Part shown: positions 55,012 to 63,761 of the stretch, in pieces
How the letters are laid out: every line of letters starts with the position of its first letter
Position numbering within the stretch: position 1 is the stretch's first letter
Assembly (NCBI RefSeq): GCF_016411865.1
Contig: NZ_JAEKJA010000001.1
Span: 496,001-560,000 of the forward strand
From: Acuticoccus mangrovi
GTDB taxonomy: Bacteria > Pseudomonadota > Alphaproteobacteria > Rhizobiales > Amorphaceae
Direction of reading: 5' to 3'
Length of the DNA: 64,000 nucleotides
The notes under the pieces: generated by a model
What the model saw: the letters and a program-made list of their open reading frames with translations, nothing else
The model's database searches: none
Told to the model about the DNA's origin: nothing
Made by a program: the position numbers and the translations under genes

Positions 55012-55743
55012 TCAGGCCGACGCCGCGACCGCCTGCATGCGGGCGTAGAGGTCGCGCGCCGCGGCGCCGGGGTCGGCGGCTCCGGTGATCAGCCGGCCGG
55101 CGATCGCGAAGCGCCGAGGCAGGGCGTCCGCGGTGGCGAAGGCGCCCTCGATGGTGCCGCCGAGGGAGCCGAAGCCGGTGAGGAAGGTGGTCGCCTCGGG
55201 CACGTTCTGCGCGATCCAGGCCGCCCAGCGCTTCACCTTCGCCGCGTCGTGGGCGGGCAGCACGAAGTGGTCGGCGCCGGCCGCCGCGGCGCGGACGAGG
55301 ATGCGGTCGAGGGCATCGTCGACGAGATATCCCCCACCGGAGATGCCGTAGTCGGGGACTGGAATCTCGCCGCCGACGACGGGGGCGATCCCGGCCTTTA
55401 CCGCTTCGCCCACGAAGGCGTCGACGGCGGTCGGGCCGGCGACGGGAAAGAGGATGAGCCCGTCGACCCCCGCCTCGGCGGCGAGGGCGGTGAACTTCTT
55501 CGCCATGTCCGGCATGTCCGGGCCGGCCTTCTGGTGATCGTAGAGGACGGGAAGGTCGCTGAGGTCGCGCAGCGCCTTCATGGAGGCCTTGAGGCCGACC
55601 CGAAGCACCGTGGTGAGGCCGAGCTTGTAGCCGGCGACGCCCTCCACGCCGGTGGTCGCCTTCACCACGCGCTCGAAGGCGGCGAGATCGTCGACGTCGA
55701 GCGCCGGCACGATGCCCATCTTCCCGGAAAACACTGTCGGCAT
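55012..55743 (-). CDS. Orotidine-5'-phosphate decarboxylase-fold protein
   Basis: A 243-residue TIM-barrel protein of the OMP decarboxylase/HUMPS superfamily. The first strand has VPALDVDD, then YKLGL, and the catalytic region reads LYDHQKAGPDMPD, where true PyrF has a D-x-K-x-x-D array (DxK separated by one residue). GGGYLVDDALD and IAGRLITGA resemble phosphate-binding loops. The altered spacing (DHQK) and the linkage to an aldehyde dehydrogenase suggest a different substrate from orotidylate. The ATG follows AAAGGGAC. Confidence 0.75.
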   Translation of the reverse strand: MPTVFSGKMGIVPALDVDDLAAFERVVKATTGVEGVAGYKLGLTTVLRVGLKASMKALRDLSDLPVLYDHQKAGPDMPDMAKKFTALAAEAGVDGLILFPVAGPTAVDAFVGEAVKAGIAPVVGGEIPVPDYGISGGGYLVDDALDRILVRAAAAGADHFVLPAHDAAKVKRWAAWIAQNVPEATTFLTGFGSLGGTIEGAFATADALPRRFAIAGRLITGAADPGAAARDLYARMQAVAASA

Positions 55744-55895
55744 CTTCTGTCCCTTTCGTTCGACGGGGACTCTAGCGATGCCGGCGCGGGGTCGGGTAGC
55801 GCCTGGCCCTTTCCAAACGATGAGGCCAGTTGGCAACGGGCGGCACCATGGACGCCTCGCCCCGCGCCCCTTGTCCCTCGCCCTTTGTTGGTGGC

Positions 55896-56854
<959 letters not shown>

Positions 56855-56858
<4 letters not shown>

Positions 56859-57376
56859 AGGCCGATCCGTCGGGTGAGGAGGTCGAGGGCGGCGCCGACG
56901 GCCTGGAGGCGCACCGCATCGCGGCCCCCGGCGAAGACGTGGCGCTCGCCGAAGACGTCGCCGCCGCGCAACGCGGACGCGACGAAGACGGTGCCGACCG
57001 GATTTTGCGCGTTGCCCCCGCCGGGGCCCGCGTAGCCCGTGACGGCGACGGTGGCACCGGCGTCGCAATGGTCGAGAAGGCCGAGGGCGAGGGCCTCCGT
57101 CACCTCCGCGCTGACGGCGCCGTGGGCAGCCGAGATCGCGGCGGGAACGCCGAGCCCCGTCGCCTTGGCGCTCGCGTGGTAGAGCACGTAGCCGCGCTCG
57201 AAGATTTCGGACGCGCCGGACACCGAGGTGATGCAGGCGCTGACGAGACCCGACGTGACGGTCTCGGCGGTGGCGAGGCGGATGGTCTTCGCCCGTGCGG
57301 CGGCGAGCACGGCGGCGGCCTTCTCGAGGAGTTCGGCGGGGAAGAGGCTGTCGATGGAGGCGAGCGAGTTCGTCAT
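56855..57376 (-). CDS. CinA/PncC-like nicotinamide-nucleotide amidohydrolase family protein
   Basis: A 173-residue CinA C-terminal domain protein. PncC converts nicotinamide mononucleotide to nicotinate mononucleotide for NAD recycling. The protein keeps GYVLYHASAK, which matches the catalytic Tyr and Lys region, and VTGYAGPGGG. But the Ser of the usual AESCTGG is Thr in AETVTSG, so activity is uncertain. The ATG was chosen where family homology begins. It is co-translated with the CobW gene and divergent from the MocR regulator. Confidence 0.82.
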
Positions 57377-57522
57377 CAAAAGGTGCCGTATTCGAAGAGG
57401 GCCAGTGTCGAGTTGGTTGGTGGGCCCCGTCGAAGTCAACATGGCCGGTCGCCTGGCTCCAATGCTTCGCGAGCGACTGGACCCTCCCGCTGGTCCCTTT
57501 GTTCGGACGCGATGCTGGACCC

Positions 57523-59031
57523 ATGGCGCAGGCGCTTCTATCAAGACGCCTCGCACGCTTTGAGGGGACGCGAACCGTGCTCGTGACGCTCGATCGCTCG
57601 CTGTCGACCAGCCTTCAGGAGCAGCTCTTCGACGGCATCCGCCGGCAGATCCTCGACGGTCGGCTGAAGCCCGGCGCGGCGGTGCCGTCCTCGCGCAGCC
57701 TGGCGCAGGAATTGAAGGTCTCCCGCAATTCGGTGACCTTCGCCTACGAGCGGCTGATCGACGAAGGCTATCTGGTGACGCGCCCCATGGTGGGCACCTA
57801 CGTCGCCTCGCTGTTGCCGGAAGAGGCGATGTCGACGGCCGAGGGCGCAGAGACGGTGCGACCGGAGCGACCCGCCGGCGACAAGCGCGCCCCGGCCGCC
57901 TTCAAGGGGCGCCAGCACGCGATCCTCAACACCAGCCGCATCCCCATCGACTTCTGGACCCAGCGCACCGATCCGCGCGCCTTTCCGCTGAAGACGTGGC
58001 GGCGGCTGGTGCTCCACGCCCTCGCGACGGCGGGCCACAACCTCACCGAATATGGCGACCCTTGCGGGCTGACGAGCCTGCGCAGCGCCATCGCCGAGCA
58101 TGTGGCGAAGACGCGCGACATCCACGTGCGGCCGGAGCAGGTGGTGATCGTGGCGGGTGCCCAGCTCGCGCTCAACCTCGCGATGCGCGTGCTCGTGCGC
58201 GAGGGCGACGGGATGGTGGTGGAGAACCCGTGCAGCCAGGGCGCGGCCTATCTCTTCGAGAGCCTCGGGCTGCGGCTCCACCCGGTGGACGTCGACGCCG
58301 AAGGGCTCGTCACCGATGCGCTCGCCGGGGTCGACGCGGCGGCGGCCTACGTGATGCCCTCCCACCAGTTTCCGATGGGCGACACGCTGTCCCTGGCTCG
58401 GCGACGGGCGCTGATCGATTGGGCCGAGGCGAGCGGGGCCTACCTCATCGAGGACGACTACGACAGCGAGTTCCACTACGACGGGCCGCTGCTGCCGGCG
58501 CTGAAGGCGATGCGGCCGGAAGGGGTGATTTATCTCGGCACCTTCTCCAAGTCGCTGGGGGCGGGGCTGCGTACCGGCTACGCCATCGTGCCGGAGCACC
58601 TGACGCGGGCGGTGGCGGCGGCGAAGGCTCTCCTCGACAACGGCCAGGTGTGGCTGGAGCAGGCGGCGATCGCCGAGTTCGTCCACTCCGGCGGCTTCGT
58701 GCGGCATCTGCGGCGGGTGCGTCAGCGCTACCTGTCGCGGCGCAATGCGCTGGTCGCGGCGCTCAGGGGCCGGTTCGGCGCCGTCGACCTGAGGGGGACC
58801 TCGGGCGGCACCCATCTTTCGTGGCGCCTGCCGGCCGAGCTCGGGCCGGCCCATCGGGTGGAGGTGGAGGCGCGGCGCCGCAACATCGGCGTCTACACCG
58901 TTCCCTCCGGCGGCGGCCACGAATATGGCGGCTCGCGCTACGAGGACGGCTGGCTGCTCCTCGGCTACGCCTCTCTCAACGAGGAGCAGATCGAAGCCGG
59001 CATCGCCCGCCTCGCCGAGGTCATGGGGTGA
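57523..59031 (+). CDS. MocR/PdxR-type regulator (GntR plus aminotransferase domains)
   Basis: A 502-residue fusion. Residues about 25-95 are a GntR winged helix (SSRSLAQELKVSRNSVTFAY); about 140-495 are a fold-type I aminotransferase domain that binds pyridoxal phosphate, with the Lys in TFSKSLGAGLR and Asp in EDDYDSEFHY. MocR regulators sense pyridoxal phosphate or amino compounds and control neighbours such as pyridoxal-synthesis or transporter genes. None is adjacent. The upstream gap has several CTGGNCC direct repeats (57476-57522) that could be its sites. Confidence 0.93.
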   Translation: MAQALLSRRLARFEGTRTVLVTLDRSLSTSLQEQLFDGIRRQILDGRLKPGAAVPSSRSLAQELKVSRNSVTFAYERLIDEGYLVTRPMVGTYVASLLPEEAMSTAEGAETVRPERPAGDKRAPAAFKGRQHAILNTSRIPIDFWTQRTDPRAFPLKTWRRLVLHALATAGHNLTEYGDPCGLTSLRSAIAEHVAKTRDIHVRPEQVVIVAGAQLALNLAMRVLVREGDGMVVENPCSQGAAYLFESLGLRLHPVDVDAEGLVTDALAGVDAAAAYVMPSHQFPMGDTLSLARRRALIDWAEASGAYLIEDDYDSEFHYDGPLLPALKAMRPEGVIYLGTFSKSLGAGLRTGYAIVPEHLTRAVAAAKALLDNGQVWLEQAAIAEFVHSGGFVRHLRRVRQRYLSRRNALVAALRGRFGAVDLRGTSGGTHLSWRLPAELGPAHRVEVEARRRNIGVYTVPSGGGHEYGGSRYEDGWLLLGYASLNEEQIEAGIARLAEVMG

Positions 59032-59110
59032 TGGATGGTGGCAAGCGATTCCGCCTGGCTATAAGGGGACGCGTTGCGACCGGACGATCGGCAGGAGGCG
59101 TGGCCACACC

Positions 59111-59701
59111 ATGAGCGATGACTACTGGAACCCGATGGACCCCAAGGCGAAGGCCGAGGGATGGATTCGCGGTCCGGCGGAGCGGTGGGACGTGAAGGGC
59201 GCGTTTCGTGTCGGCTACCATACGTCGATCAACGGCACGATGAAGGTGCGGCGGCCGGCCACCATCGGGCGCTACTGCGCGATCGGCGACAATTGCCGCT
59301 TCATCGCGAGCGGGCACGAGACGCAGATCGTAAACCTTCAGGTGTGGCTGCAGCAGGAGGTGGGAGCCGTCAACGAGTCGCGGGGAAAGCGACCGATCGA
59401 GATCGGCCACAATGTGTGGATCGGGGACCAGGTGATCGTCTTGGCCGGCGTGACGATCGGCGACGGCGCGATCATCGGGGGTGGCGCCATCGTCACGCGC
59501 GACGTGGAGCCGTTCGCCATCGTCGCCGGAGCGCCGGCGACGATGAAGCGCTATCGCTTCCACGAGAACGTCCGTCGCTAGCTCGCCGCGCTCGCCTGGT
59601 GGCACTGGGACCCCGAGCGGCTGAAGCGGAACCGGGCGCTCTTCGAGGTCGTGATCCCCGAGGACGTCGATTTCGACCTTTCGACCTTGGTGCAGGATTG
59701 A
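59111..59701 (+). pseudogene. CatB-type hexapeptide acetyltransferase interrupted by amber codon
   Basis: A left-handed beta-helix acyltransferase of the chloramphenicol/virginiamycin type. The hexapeptide repeats (IGRYCAIGDN, IEIGHNVWIGDQ, TIGDGAIIGGGA) and GAPATMKRYRF are intact. Codon 157 is TAG (59579-59581). The same frame then runs 40 codons to a TGA and encodes LAALAWWHWDPERLKRNRALF, the usual C-terminal extension of this family (ALAWWDWP...). So the conserved C-terminus is cut off. The truncated 156-residue form may still fold; a sequencing error is possible. Confidence 0.75.
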
Positions 59702-59782
59702 AGCCGCAGCGCTCGGCGACCCACCGTCCGCTCCGGCAGTGACGGGCTCAGGGCGAGGAGCAAGGCGCCTCGGCGCACTGCG

Positions 59783-60907
59783 CTCAAGCAGCCCGAAGGG
59801 CGGTAGCGTCACCAAGCCGGCGCGTCGGAGCGGATGAAGGCCGAACCGGTGAGCCACGCGCTCAAGCGGCCCGAAGGGCGGTAGCGCCACCAAGCCGGCG
59901 CGCCGGGGCGGCCGAAGGCCGAACCGGTGAGCCCCGCGCTCAAGCGGCCCGAAGGGCGGTAGCGCCACCCAGCCGGCGCGCCGGGGCGGACGAAGGCCGA
60001 ACCGGTGAGCCGCGCGCTCAAGCAGCCCGAAGGTCAGTAGCACCACCAAGCCGATGCGCCGGAGCGGGTGAAGGCCGGACCGGTGAGCTACGCGCTCAAG
60101 CAGCCCGAAGGGCGGTAGCGTCACCAAGCCGATGCGCCGGGGCGGGCGAAGGCCGAACCGGTGAGCCCCGCGCTCAAGCAGCCCGAAGGGCGGTAGCGTC
60201 ACCAAGCCGGTGCGCCGGGGCGGGCGAAGGCCGAACCGGTGAGCCCCGCGCTCAAGCAGCCCGAAGGGCGGTAGCGTCACCAAGCCGGCGCGCCGGAGCG
60301 GATGAAGGCCGAACCGGTGAGCCACGCGCTCAAGCGGCCCGAAGGGCGGTAGCGCCACCAAGCCGGCGCGCCGGGGCGGACGAAGGCCGAACCGGTGAGC
60401 CCCGCGCTCAAGCAGCCCGAAGGTCAGTAGCACCACCAAGCCGATGCGCCGGAGCGGGTGAAGGCCGGACCGGTGAGCTACGCGCTCAAGCAGCCCGAAG
60501 GGCGGTAGCGTCACCAAGCCGATGCGCCGGGGCGGGCGAAGGCCGAACCGGTGAGCCCCGCGCTCAAGCAGCCCGAAGGGCGGTAGCGCCACCAAGCCGG
60601 TGCGCCGGGGCGGACGAAGGCCGAACCGGTGAGCCCCGCGCTCAAGCAGCCCGAAGGGCGGTAGCGCCACCAAGACGGCGCGCCGGAGCGGACGAAGGCC
60701 GAACCGGTGAGCCCCCCGCTCAAGCGGCCCGAAGGGCGGTAGCGCCACCAAGTCGGTGCGCCGGGGCGGACGAAGGCCGAACCGGTGAGCCGCGCGCTCA
60801 AGCAGCCCGAAGGGCGGTAGCGCCACCAAGCCGGCGCGCCGGGGCGGACGAAGGCCGAACCGGTGAGCCGCGCGCTCAAGCAGCCCGAAGGGCGGTAGCG
60901 CCACTAA
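59783..60907 (-). repeat. 78-bp tandem repeat array, 14 full units plus partial
   Basis: The marker CTCAAG recurs 15 times at exact 78-base spacing, from 59783 to 60875. Units differ by a few substitutions and no indels. Each holds CCCGAAGGGCGG and a palindromic core near CCGGCGCGCCGG. Two adjacent units (60017-60172) recur exactly at 60407-60562, showing block duplication. The array begins directly 3' of tRNA-Leu in the tRNA's direction of transcription. No protein-coding or CRISPR role is supported. Confidence 0.95.
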
Positions 60908-60909
60908 GA

Positions 60910-60993
60910 TGGTACGGGCGGCGGGACTCGAACCCGCACGGCTTTCGCCTCCGGATTTTAAGTCCGGTATGTCTACCATTCCATCACGCCCGC
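60910..60993 (-). tRNA. tRNA-Leu (anticodon UAA)
   Basis: On the minus strand the 84-base gene starts GCGGGCGTGATGGAATGG, has the anticodon loop CTTAAAA (UAA), a long variable arm, the T-arm GGGTTCGAGTCCC and an encoded CCA end. The acceptor stem pairs apart from one G-U. The 78-bp repeat array begins within a few bases of the 3' end. Confidence 0.96.
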
Positions 60994-61181
60994 AGCGTTG
61001 AAATCGTTAAAGCTTTTGCTGTGCTTTCTCCGGGTTGCCGGCACGTCCGTCGGCTGCTTGTCTGATGCCATTCGGTAGCAGCGCGGGTGGCTTTCCGGCA
61101 AGGGTGTGGCGCATCGGCGGTTCCGGCGCTTTCGCGTGCCGGCCGAGCGGGTTATGGCGCTTCGGCCAAGGGGGAGCGAGG

Positions 61182-61658
61182 ATGGTCAAGGCGCACGACT
61201 TCACGAGCCGCATCGTCTGGACCGGGAACCGCGGGGAGGGGACGGCGCACTATCGCGCCTACGACCGCACCTTCGATATCGCCGTGCCCGGCAAGGTGGT
61301 GATCCACTGCTCCAACGATCCGGCGCTCGGCGGGGATCCCGGGCGGATGAACCCCGAGGACCTCCTCCTCAGCGCCCTCTCGTCGTGCCACATGCTCTGG
61401 TACCTGCACCTTGCGAGTGACGCGGGACTGGTGGTGACGTCCTACATCGACACGCCCGTCGGCTACGGCGAGGCGGAAAGGAGCGGGGCGGGCCGCTTCG
61501 TCGGCGCCGAGCTGAGGCCGGAGATCGGCCTTGCCGCGGGCGCCGACCCTGCCCGTGCCGACGCGATCCACGGCAGGATCCACGACGTCTGCTTCATCGC
61601 GCGATCGGTGAACTTTCCGGTGCGCGTCGCGGCGCGCTACGTGGTGGCCGACGGCTGA
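61182..61658 (+). CDS. OsmC family protein
   Basis: A 158-residue OsmC/Ohr-type protein. The two conserved redox cysteines are visible in SSCHMLWYLH and HDVCFIARSVNFPV, and MNPEDLLLSAL is diagnostic. Such proteins reduce organic or fatty-acid hydroperoxides through the Cys pair. The ATG follows GAG-rich sequence (GGGGGAGCGAGG). Its end overlaps the convergent TetR gene by 22 bases. Confidence 0.92.
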   Translation: MVKAHDFTSRIVWTGNRGEGTAHYRAYDRTFDIAVPGKVVIHCSNDPALGGDPGRMNPEDLLLSALSSCHMLWYLHLASDAGLVVTSYIDTPVGYGEAERSGAGRFVGAELRPEIGLAAGADPARADAIHGRIHDVCFIARSVNFPVRVAARYVVADG

Positions 61659-62287
61659 GGCGAGGCGCCGAACAACAGGCCGAGATAGGAGCGTAGCAGG
61701 AGGATCTGCTCGGCGAGGACCGGGGGCTGGCCGAGCGCCTTCGACAGCACGATGCCGCCCTCCACGGTGTTGGAGATCATGTCGGCGAGGGCGCGCAGGT
61801 CGACCCTCTCGCGCGGCGGGTGGCGCTCGGCGATCTCGTCGAGCACGGCGAGGAAGCGGGCACGCCAGCCGAGAACGGCGGCGCGGTTCAGCTCGCGCAC
61901 CTCGCGGTCGAACATGCGCTCCGAATAGCAGATGGTGGCGACGAGGCAGCCGGGGTGGCCGGCCGGAAGGTCCCGCATCATCTCCGCAAGGCCGGTAAGG
62001 CCGGCGAGAAAGCGCTCCAGCGGATCGTCCGACATGCCGGCCGCCGCGGCGAACACCTCGTCGAGCAGCGCCTCTTCGGTGTCGAGGTAGCGCTGGAGGA
62101 GGGCGCGGGCGAGGGCGTTCTTGTCGCGGAAGTGGTAGAAGAAGCCGCTCTTCGTCAGCTCCGCCTCGGCGATGATCTCCTCGATGGAGGTGGCGCCGAA
62201 GCCTTTGGCGAGGACGCTCGCCTCGGCGATGTCGAGAATGCGCTCGCGCGTCGACTGCCCCCTGCGCTGCGTCGCCCTGACCGTCAT
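61637..62287 (-). CDS. TetR family transcriptional regulator
   Basis: A 216-residue TetR regulator. Residues about 12-58 hold the helix-turn-helix (ERILDIAEASVLAKGFGATS and AELTKSGFFYHF). The C-terminal domain is of the TetR_C type seen in aromatic or quinone sensors. It is divergent from the homocysteine methyltransferase gene, with about 100 bases between them, which may be its target. The ATG follows GGAGGAGACGCGAGAC. Confidence 0.93.
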   Translation of the reverse strand: MTVRATQRRGQSTRERILDIAEASVLAKGFGATSIEEIIAEAELTKSGFFYHFRDKNALARALLQRYLDTEEALLDEVFAAAAGMSDDPLERFLAGLTGLAEMMRDLPAGHPGCLVATICYSERMFDREVRELNRAAVLGWRARFLAVLDEIAERHPPRERVDLRALADMISNTVEGGIVLSKALGQPPVLAEQILLLRSYLGLLFGASPQPSATT

Positions 62288-62387
62288 GTCTCGCGTCTCC
62301 TCCCTTGGGTGCCCGACCCTACCACGAGTCCACTTTTGTGCCGGCTCGCCCGCCCCACCTCGCACGACAGTTCAACGAGGTGTCTTC

Positions 62388-63341
62388 ATGACCAAGCATG
62401 CCGACATTCCACCGCGCCGTCCGGGTCTCCTGTGGCTGACCGAAGGCGGCATCGAGACCGAGATCATGTACAAGTGGGGCTACGAGCTGCCGCACTTCGC
62501 GATGTTTCCGCTGTTGGAGCGGGCTGCGCCGCGCGAGGCGATCCGCGGCATCTACCGCCGCTATCTCGACGTCGCCGCCCGGCATGGGATGGCCGCCCTC
62601 GTCGGCGGCTTCGACTATCGGGCGAGCCCCGACTGGGGTGATCTGCTCGGCTACTCGGCGGCGGCGCTGGCGGATGCGAACATCGGCGCGATCCGGTTCC
62701 TGCAGGAGATGGCGGCCGAGTATCGCGGCGATATCCCCGACGCCCGGATCGTCGGCTATGTTGGCCCTCGCGGCGACGCCTATCGCCTCAACCGCACCAT
62801 AGGCGAGGACGAGGCGGCCGACTATCACGCGGTGCAGCTCGCCACCTTGCGCAAGGCGGGAGTGGATCTCGCCTGGGCGGTGACCTTCAACAACCCCGCC
62901 GAGGCGAAGGGCGTGGTGCGGGCCGCCCAGACGGAGGGGGTGCCGCTGGCGCTCTCCTTCTCGCTCGCCTCGAACTCGCGGCTCGCGTCCGGACGCACCC
63001 TGTCGGAGGCGATCGCGGAGGTCGACGCGGCAAGCGGCGCCTACCCGGCGTTCTATGCGCTCAACTGCTCCCATCCGATGGAGTTCGAGCCCGCGCTCGC
63101 CCCCGGCCCGGCGATGGAGCGATTGCGCTCGATCCGTCCCAACGCGGCGAAGATGGACAAGATCGCCCTCTGTAAGCTCGGCCGTCTCGAAGAAGGCGAC
63201 CCCGTGGAGCTCGGCGAGCAGATGGCCGACGTCGCGCGGCGCTACCCGAATCTCGACATCTGGGGCGGCTGCTGCGGCACCTGCGAGACGCATCTGGAGG
63301 AGATCGCCCGGCGTCTCCAGCCGGCGCGCGAGGCGGCTTAG
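62388..63341 (+). CDS. Homocysteine S-methyltransferase family protein
   Basis: A 317-residue zinc methyltransferase of the MmuM/BHMT type. The zinc cysteines are in LNCSHP and GGCCGTC. The protein transfers a methyl group from S-methylmethionine or a similar donor to homocysteine, giving methionine. The N-terminal LTEGGIETEIMYK replaces the more usual LDGG-T-E. The ATG has GAGGTG nine bases upstream. Divergent from the TetR regulator. Confidence 0.9.
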   Translation: MTKHADIPPRRPGLLWLTEGGIETEIMYKWGYELPHFAMFPLLERAAPREAIRGIYRRYLDVAARHGMAALVGGFDYRASPDWGDLLGYSAAALADANIGAIRFLQEMAAEYRGDIPDARIVGYVGPRGDAYRLNRTIGEDEAADYHAVQLATLRKAGVDLAWAVTFNNPAEAKGVVRAAQTEGVPLALSFSLASNSRLASGRTLSEAIAEVDAASGAYPAFYALNCSHPMEFEPALAPGPAMERLRSIRPNAAKMDKIALCKLGRLEEGDPVELGEQMADVARRYPNLDIWGGCCGTCETHLEEIARRLQPAREAA

Positions 63342-63390
63342 GCGCGGGAGATCGCGGCGCGCGGCGGGCGCGACGATCGGGCCAACCGCC

Positions 63391-63432
63391 GTGAAACGTT
63401 ACATTGACAACGTTCAAGCCCCCACCTACCGT
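63391..63432 (+). promoter_or_regulatory. Candidate promoter with paired AACGTT sites
   Basis: A TTGACA (63404-63409) is followed after 17 bases by TACCGT, a weak -10. Two palindromic AACGTT hexamers (63395-63400 and 63409-63414) bracket or overlap the -35 box; TGAAACGTTACA resembles a LacI-type half-palindrome. It is the only structured site in the 420-base gap before the PrpD-family gene. Confidence 0.45.
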
Positions 63433-63453
63433 ACCCGCGGGATAGGAAACGCC

Positions 63454-63582
63454 GTGACGAAAGCGCAGAAGCGGGACCGGAGTCACTCCTCAACCCGCCG
63501 CGCCCAACACGACGCGCCCGGCGCTCTCGCCGGGGTCACGCCGAAGGGGTTCGCCGCACGATCGGCGTGCGGCGAACCTTGA
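63454..63582 (+). CDS. Possible leader peptide upstream of the PrpD-family gene
   Basis: A 42-codon frame with GTG start behind AGGAAAC, 22 bases after the candidate promoter. The basic product (TKAQKRDRSH...) has no known relatives. Its last codons run through the right arm of a strong hairpin, an arrangement seen in attenuators, but no codon run supports a particular amino acid. It may well be non-coding. Confidence 0.25.
   Translation: MTKAQKRDRSHSSTRRAQHDAPGALAGVTPKGFAARSACGEP
63548..63578 (+). terminator. Strong hairpin in the PrpD leader
   Basis: Perfect 13-base arms GGTTCGCCGCACG (63548-63560) and CGTGCGGCGAACC (63566-63578) with a five-base loop. No T-tract follows, so it may be a Rho-type terminator, an attenuator or a regulatory RNA element. 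Confidence 0.55.
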
Positions 63583-63761
63583 GAGAGGGCGCGTTTCCCC
63601 ATCGATGGAGCTTGCCGGGACCGGTGGGGGAGCACGGATCGACCGCCACGCGAGGGACGACTGAGGCGCTGCCGTGCTGCAGCGCCCGATCGCGACCGTC
63701 CTGCGATCCCCACACAGCGCCGGCGGGCCCCGACCGCGCCTTCACCCACTGAGGACCTGAT

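Noticed and set aside
55012-55743. Bona fide pyrF
   Set aside because: Catalytic spacing differs and the neighbours are unrelated to pyrimidine synthesis; kept as a superfamily call.
59783-60907. CRISPR array
   Set aside because: Units are contiguous 78-bp copies without unique spacers, and no cas genes are nearby.
59021-60979. A 652-codon minus-strand frame through the 78-bp array, encoding 26-residue repeats (VALPPFGLLERAAHRFGLR)
   Set aside because: It is open mainly because the unit is a multiple of three. Its apparent start lies inside the tRNA gene, it runs on antisense to the acetyltransferase, has no ribosome-binding site, and most unit differences change the amino acid.
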